Assembly: GCF_014904065.1 (NCBI RefSeq)
Contig: NZ_JACXJG010000017.1
Location: 26,511-33,909, forward strand
DNA length: 7,399 bases
Reading direction: 5' to 3'
Origin: Gulosibacter sediminis
GTDB taxonomy: Bacteria > Actinomycetota > Actinomycetes > Actinomycetales > Microbacteriaceae
The position numbers were made by a program, and so were the translations under genes. Positions 5,501 through 7,399 of this stretch are shown here, in pieces. Each line of letters opens with the position of its first letter. The first letter of the stretch is position 1. The notes under the pieces are model-generated. The model had not been told where the DNA came from. It was given only the letters and a program-made list of their open reading frames with translations, and ran no database searches.

Positions 5501-7009
5501 CTACGCCTCCTTCAGCTCGGGGGCCTGCGCGTAGAGCGGGCTCCCCCATTGTTCGTTGAGTGCTGCCTCGAGCGCGGCGCCGACCTTGTAGAGGCGGGCG
5601 TCCTCGCGCGCGGGTGCCATGAATTGGAAGCCGACGGGCAGGCCCTCGCTGAGGCCCATGGGCAGCGAGAGGGCCGGGATGCCCGCGAGGTTCGCGGGGA
5701 TCGTCGTGATGTCGGCGACGTACATCGCGGTCGGGTCGTCGAGTCGCTCGCCGAGCTTCCACGCGACCGTCGGCGACGTCGGTGCGACGAGCACGTCGAC
5801 CTCGCCGAATGCGCGGTCGAAGTCGCCCTGCACGAGCGTGCGGACCTTCTGCGCGGAGCCGTAGTACGCGTCGTAGTAGCCGCTCGACAGCGCGTAGGTG
5901 CCGAGCAGGATGCGGCGCTTCGCCTCGTCGCCGAAGCCGGCGGCGCGGGTCGCGCTCATGACCTGCTCGACGTTCGCGCCCTCGGGGGTGACGCGGAGAC
6001 CGTAGCGCACCGAGTCGTAGCGGGCGAGGTTGCTCGAGACTTCGGCGGGCATGAGCAGGTAGTACGCCGCGACGGCGTAGTCGAGGGTGTCGAGGTCGAT
6101 CCAGGTGATCGTTGCGCCGCGGGCGGTGAGCACGTCGAGCGCCTCCTGGAAGCGCTCGCGCACGCCCGCCTCGAAGCCCTCGCCCTCGGCAAGCTGGCGC
6201 GGCACGCCGACTCGCAGGCCGGCCACCGCATCCGCCTTGAGGCCCGCCTTTGCGGCGGCAGCGAACGACGGCCAGTCGTGGGTCATCGAGGTCTGGTCGC
6301 GCACGTCGTGGCCGCCGATGACATCGTGAAGCAGCGCCGCGTCGAGCACGGTGCGTGCCGCGGGGCCGATCTGGTCGAGCGACGAGGCCATCGCGATGGC
6401 GCCGTAGCGGCTCACGCCGCCGTAGGTCGGTTTCACGCCGACGGTGCCGGTGACCGAGGCGGGCTGGCGCACCGAGCCCCCCGTGTCGGTGCCGAGCGCG
6501 ATCGGTGCCTCGAAGGCGGCGACGGCCGCGGCCGAGCCACCGCCCGAGCCACCGGGAATCCGGTCGAGACCCCACGGGTTGTTCGTCGCGCCGAAGCCCG
6601 AGGTCTCAGTCGACGAGCCCATGGCGAACTCATCCATGTTCGTCTTGCCGAGAATCGGCATGCCGGCGGCACGCAGGCGCTCGATGACGTGCGCGTCGTA
6701 CGGCGGCTGCCAGCCCTCGAGGATGCGGCTGCCCGCCGTGGTCTCAAGGCCGCGGGTGACGAGGTTGTCCTTCACCGCGATCGGCACGCCGGCAAGCAGT
6801 GAGGTGGTTTCGCCTGCGGCGCGGGCGGCGTCGGCGGCCTCTGCCTGCTGCAGCGCGCCCTCGGCGTCGACGGTGAGGTACGCGTGCACGGCGCCGTCAA
6901 CGGCAGTGATGCGGTCGAGGTGCGCCTGCGTCGCTTCGACCGAGGTCGTTTCGCCGGCCGTCAGGCGCTGCGCGAGTTCGGCGGCGGTGAGCTTGGTGAG
7001 GTCGGTCAT
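5501..7009 (-). CDS. gatA: Aspartyl/glutamyl-tRNA(Asn/Gln) amidotransferase subunit A (amidase)
   Basis: GatA is the glutaminase subunit. It frees ammonia from glutamine and passes it through a channel to GatB. The 502-aa product has the full amidase-signature domain with its Ser-cisSer-Lys triad: K80 in GVPIAVKDN (74-82), cis-Ser S155 in the [13 protein letters not shown] block (153-165), and nucleophile S179 in [13 protein letters not shown] (173-185). Further family segments are [15 protein letters not shown] (121-135), [20 protein letters not shown] (196-215) and, near the C-terminus, [17 protein letters not shown]. Length is normal and no key residue is missing. ATG 7009 shares its A with the gatC TAA stop, and GGAGG lies 7 nt upstream, so translation is probably coupled to gatC. 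GatA works only in complex with GatB and GatC. Confidence 0.98.
   Translation of the reverse strand: MTDLTKLTAAELAQRLTAGETTSVEATQAHLDRITAVDGAVHAYLTVDAEGALQQAEAADAARAAGETTSLLAGVPIAVKDNLVTRGLETTAGSRILEGWQPPYDAHVIERLRAAGMPILGKTNMDEFAMGSSTETSGFGATNNPWGLDRIPGGSGGGSAAAVAAFEAPIALGTDTGGSVRQPASVTGTVGVKPTYGGVSRYGAIAMASSLDQIGPAARTVLDAALLHDVIGGHDVRDQTSMTHDWPSFAAAAKAGLKADAVAGLRVGVPRQLAEGEGFEAGVRERFQEALDVLTARGATITWIDLDTLDYAVAAYYLLMPAEVSSNLARYDSVRYGLRVTPEGANVEQVMSATRAAGFGDEAKRRILLGTYALSSGYYDAYYGSAQKVRTLVQGDFDRAFGEVDVLVAPTSPTVAWKLGERLDDPTAMYVADITTIPANLAGIPALSLPMGLSEGLPVGFQFMAPAREDARLYKVGAALEAALNEQWGSPLYAQAPELKEA
5506..5512 (-). promoter_or_regulatory. Ribosome binding site of gatB
   Basis: AAGGAGG on the minus strand, inside the last codons of gatA, is a perfect anti-16S match 9 nt before the gatB ATG at 5496. 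It fixes that start and contrasts with the absence of such sites at the leaderless genes of the left and middle regions. Confidence 0.85.
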
Positions 7010-7308
7010 TAGGCTTCCTCCCCCAAGATCGCGGTGACCTTGAACCGGGTCTCGTCGCGGTCGGGGGCCTGTTCGAGCACCTCATCGCGGTCGAGGGTCG
7101 GCGCCGCCTCGTCGGGGCGCGTGACATTCGCGTTCACGAACGGGTGGCTTGCGGGCGCAACGTCGGGCGTCGCGACCTCCTGAACCTTGCTGATGAGCTG
7201 GTTGATGGCGCCGAGCTGCTCGGTCATGCGCCCGATCTCTTCTTCCGTGAGATCGATGCGCGAGAGCTCCGCCAGGTGCTCGACGTCTGCACGAGTGATG
7301 TCTGACAT
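7009..7308 (-). CDS. gatC: Aspartyl/glutamyl-tRNA(Asn/Gln) amidotransferase subunit C
   Basis: GatC is the small subunit that wraps around and stabilises the GatA-GatB interface. The 99-aa product matches the family in length and pattern: [20 protein letters not shown] (1-20), the helical region [18 protein letters not shown] (22-39), the extended linker DVAPASHPF (49-57), the [19 protein letters not shown] segment (64-82) and the terminal RFKVTAIL (88-95). ATG 7308 is chosen over an open GTG at 7359 because the conserved GatC N-terminus begins exactly here. The Shine-Dalgarno match is weak (GGAA about 7 nt upstream). It is first in the operon and overlaps gatA by one base (TAATG). Confidence 0.96.
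   Translation of the reverse strand: MSDITRADVEHLAELSRIDLTEEEIGRMTEQLGAINQLISKVQEVATPDVAPASHPFVNANVTRPDEAAPTLDRDEVLEQAPDRDETRFKVTAILGEEA
7017..7021 (-). promoter_or_regulatory. Ribosome binding site of gatA
   Basis: GGAGG, part of a longer purine run, lies 7 nt before the gatA ATG and within the last codons of gatC. It supports the start at 7009. Confidence 0.8.
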
Positions 7309-7343
7309 ACCGTTCCGTCTTCGAGTGCGATTACGACCAATCC

Positions 7344-7349
7344 AGTCTA
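7344..7349 (-). promoter_or_regulatory. Putative -10 box of the gatCAB promoter
   Basis: TAGACT on the minus strand is the best TAnnnT hexamer upstream of gatC. Transcription would begin near 7337 and leave a leader of about 30 nt, unlike the leaderless genes elsewhere in the window. No TTGACA-like box is seen at the right distance; that position is occupied by G-tracts. Confidence 0.38.
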
Positions 7350-7354
7350 GTTCG

Positions 7355-7375
7355 CCCACCCCGCACCCCGACCCC
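7355..7375 (-). other. G-quadruplex motif upstream of gatC
   Basis: On the minus (coding) strand four G-tracts occur in 21 nt: GGGG (7375-7372), GGGG (7369-7366), GGGG (7362-7359) and GGG (7357-7355), with loops TC, TGC and T. This meets the usual G3+ N1-7 definition. It lies 6-26 bp upstream of the proposed -10 box, that is, in the -35 region. Whether it folds in the cell is unknown. Confidence 0.55.
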
Positions 7376-7399
7376 TTCCGTTGAGTGGTCGTTTTTTGT

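Noticed and set aside
3982..5559. A 525-codon plus-strand frame opposite gatB
   Set aside because: Its composition is typical of an antisense shadow, and gatB on the other strand is unmistakable.
5292..6575. A 427-codon minus-strand frame across the gatA-gatB junction
   Set aside because: It is an Arg-rich shadow in another frame of two firmly identified genes.
5306..6802. A 498-codon plus-strand frame opposite gatA
   Set aside because: It runs through both gatB and gatA in antisense, has low-complexity composition and has no recognisable domain.
7309..7359. Longer gatC starting at GTG 7359
   Set aside because: The added residues are Arg-rich and unlike GatC N-termini. They would include the presumed -10 box, and the family consensus starts at MSDITR.
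7380..7399. T-run (gttttttg) at the right edge as a plus-strand terminator
   Set aside because: Only a 4-bp GACC/GGTC pairing precedes it and no plus-strand gene ends nearby. The upstream context lies outside the window.

Overview
The window comes from a high-GC Gram-positive genome, most likely an actinobacterium and perhaps a member of the Microbacteriaceae. This is inferred from the strong G/C preference at third codon positions, the gatC-gatA-gatB order, TAnnnT-type -10 boxes placed exactly at leaderless starts, and a T-less long-hairpin terminator. No taxonomic marker gene is present.

Right part (3988-7308, minus strand): the complete gatC-gatA-gatB operon encodes the three subunits of the tRNA-dependent amidotransferase GatCAB. 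The genes are tightly packed (gatC stop and gatA start share one base; gatA and gatB are 4 nt apart). gatA and gatB have strong Shine-Dalgarno sequences. A G-quadruplex-type motif lies in the -35 region of the presumed gatC promoter. A perfect 20-bp hairpin at 3938-3980 separates gatB from a convergent small membrane-protein gene.

Left part (1-2336): a complete Nudix hydrolase and the 5' part of an M20 metallopeptidase lie on the minus strand. They diverge from a LACTB2-like metallo-beta-lactamase-fold hydrolase on the plus strand. The 34-bp gap between the Nudix and MBL genes holds two mirror-image promoters built around the dyad TATCGC-GG-GCGATA.

Middle part (about 2340-3940): this accessory segment has visibly lower GC, about 52-67% in rows counted by hand against about 68-78% in rows from the flanking genes. 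It holds a type II toxin-antitoxin pair (RelB/ParD-like antitoxin, then ParE/RelE-like toxin) whose promoter lies in a 28-bp imperfect palindrome. It also holds a frameshifted, 3'-truncated remnant of a bleomycin-resistance/glyoxalase (VOC) gene, and an unrecognised two-helix membrane protein.

The most notable signal is promoter geometry. Four genes (M20, Nudix, MBL, antitoxin) have a TAnnnT hexamer followed by exactly 6 nt and then the start codon, which is what leaderless transcription predicts. A fifth (the small membrane protein) has a near match. The gat genes do not share this arrangement. I saw no tRNA, rRNA, CRISPR array, insertion sequence or clearly new defence system.
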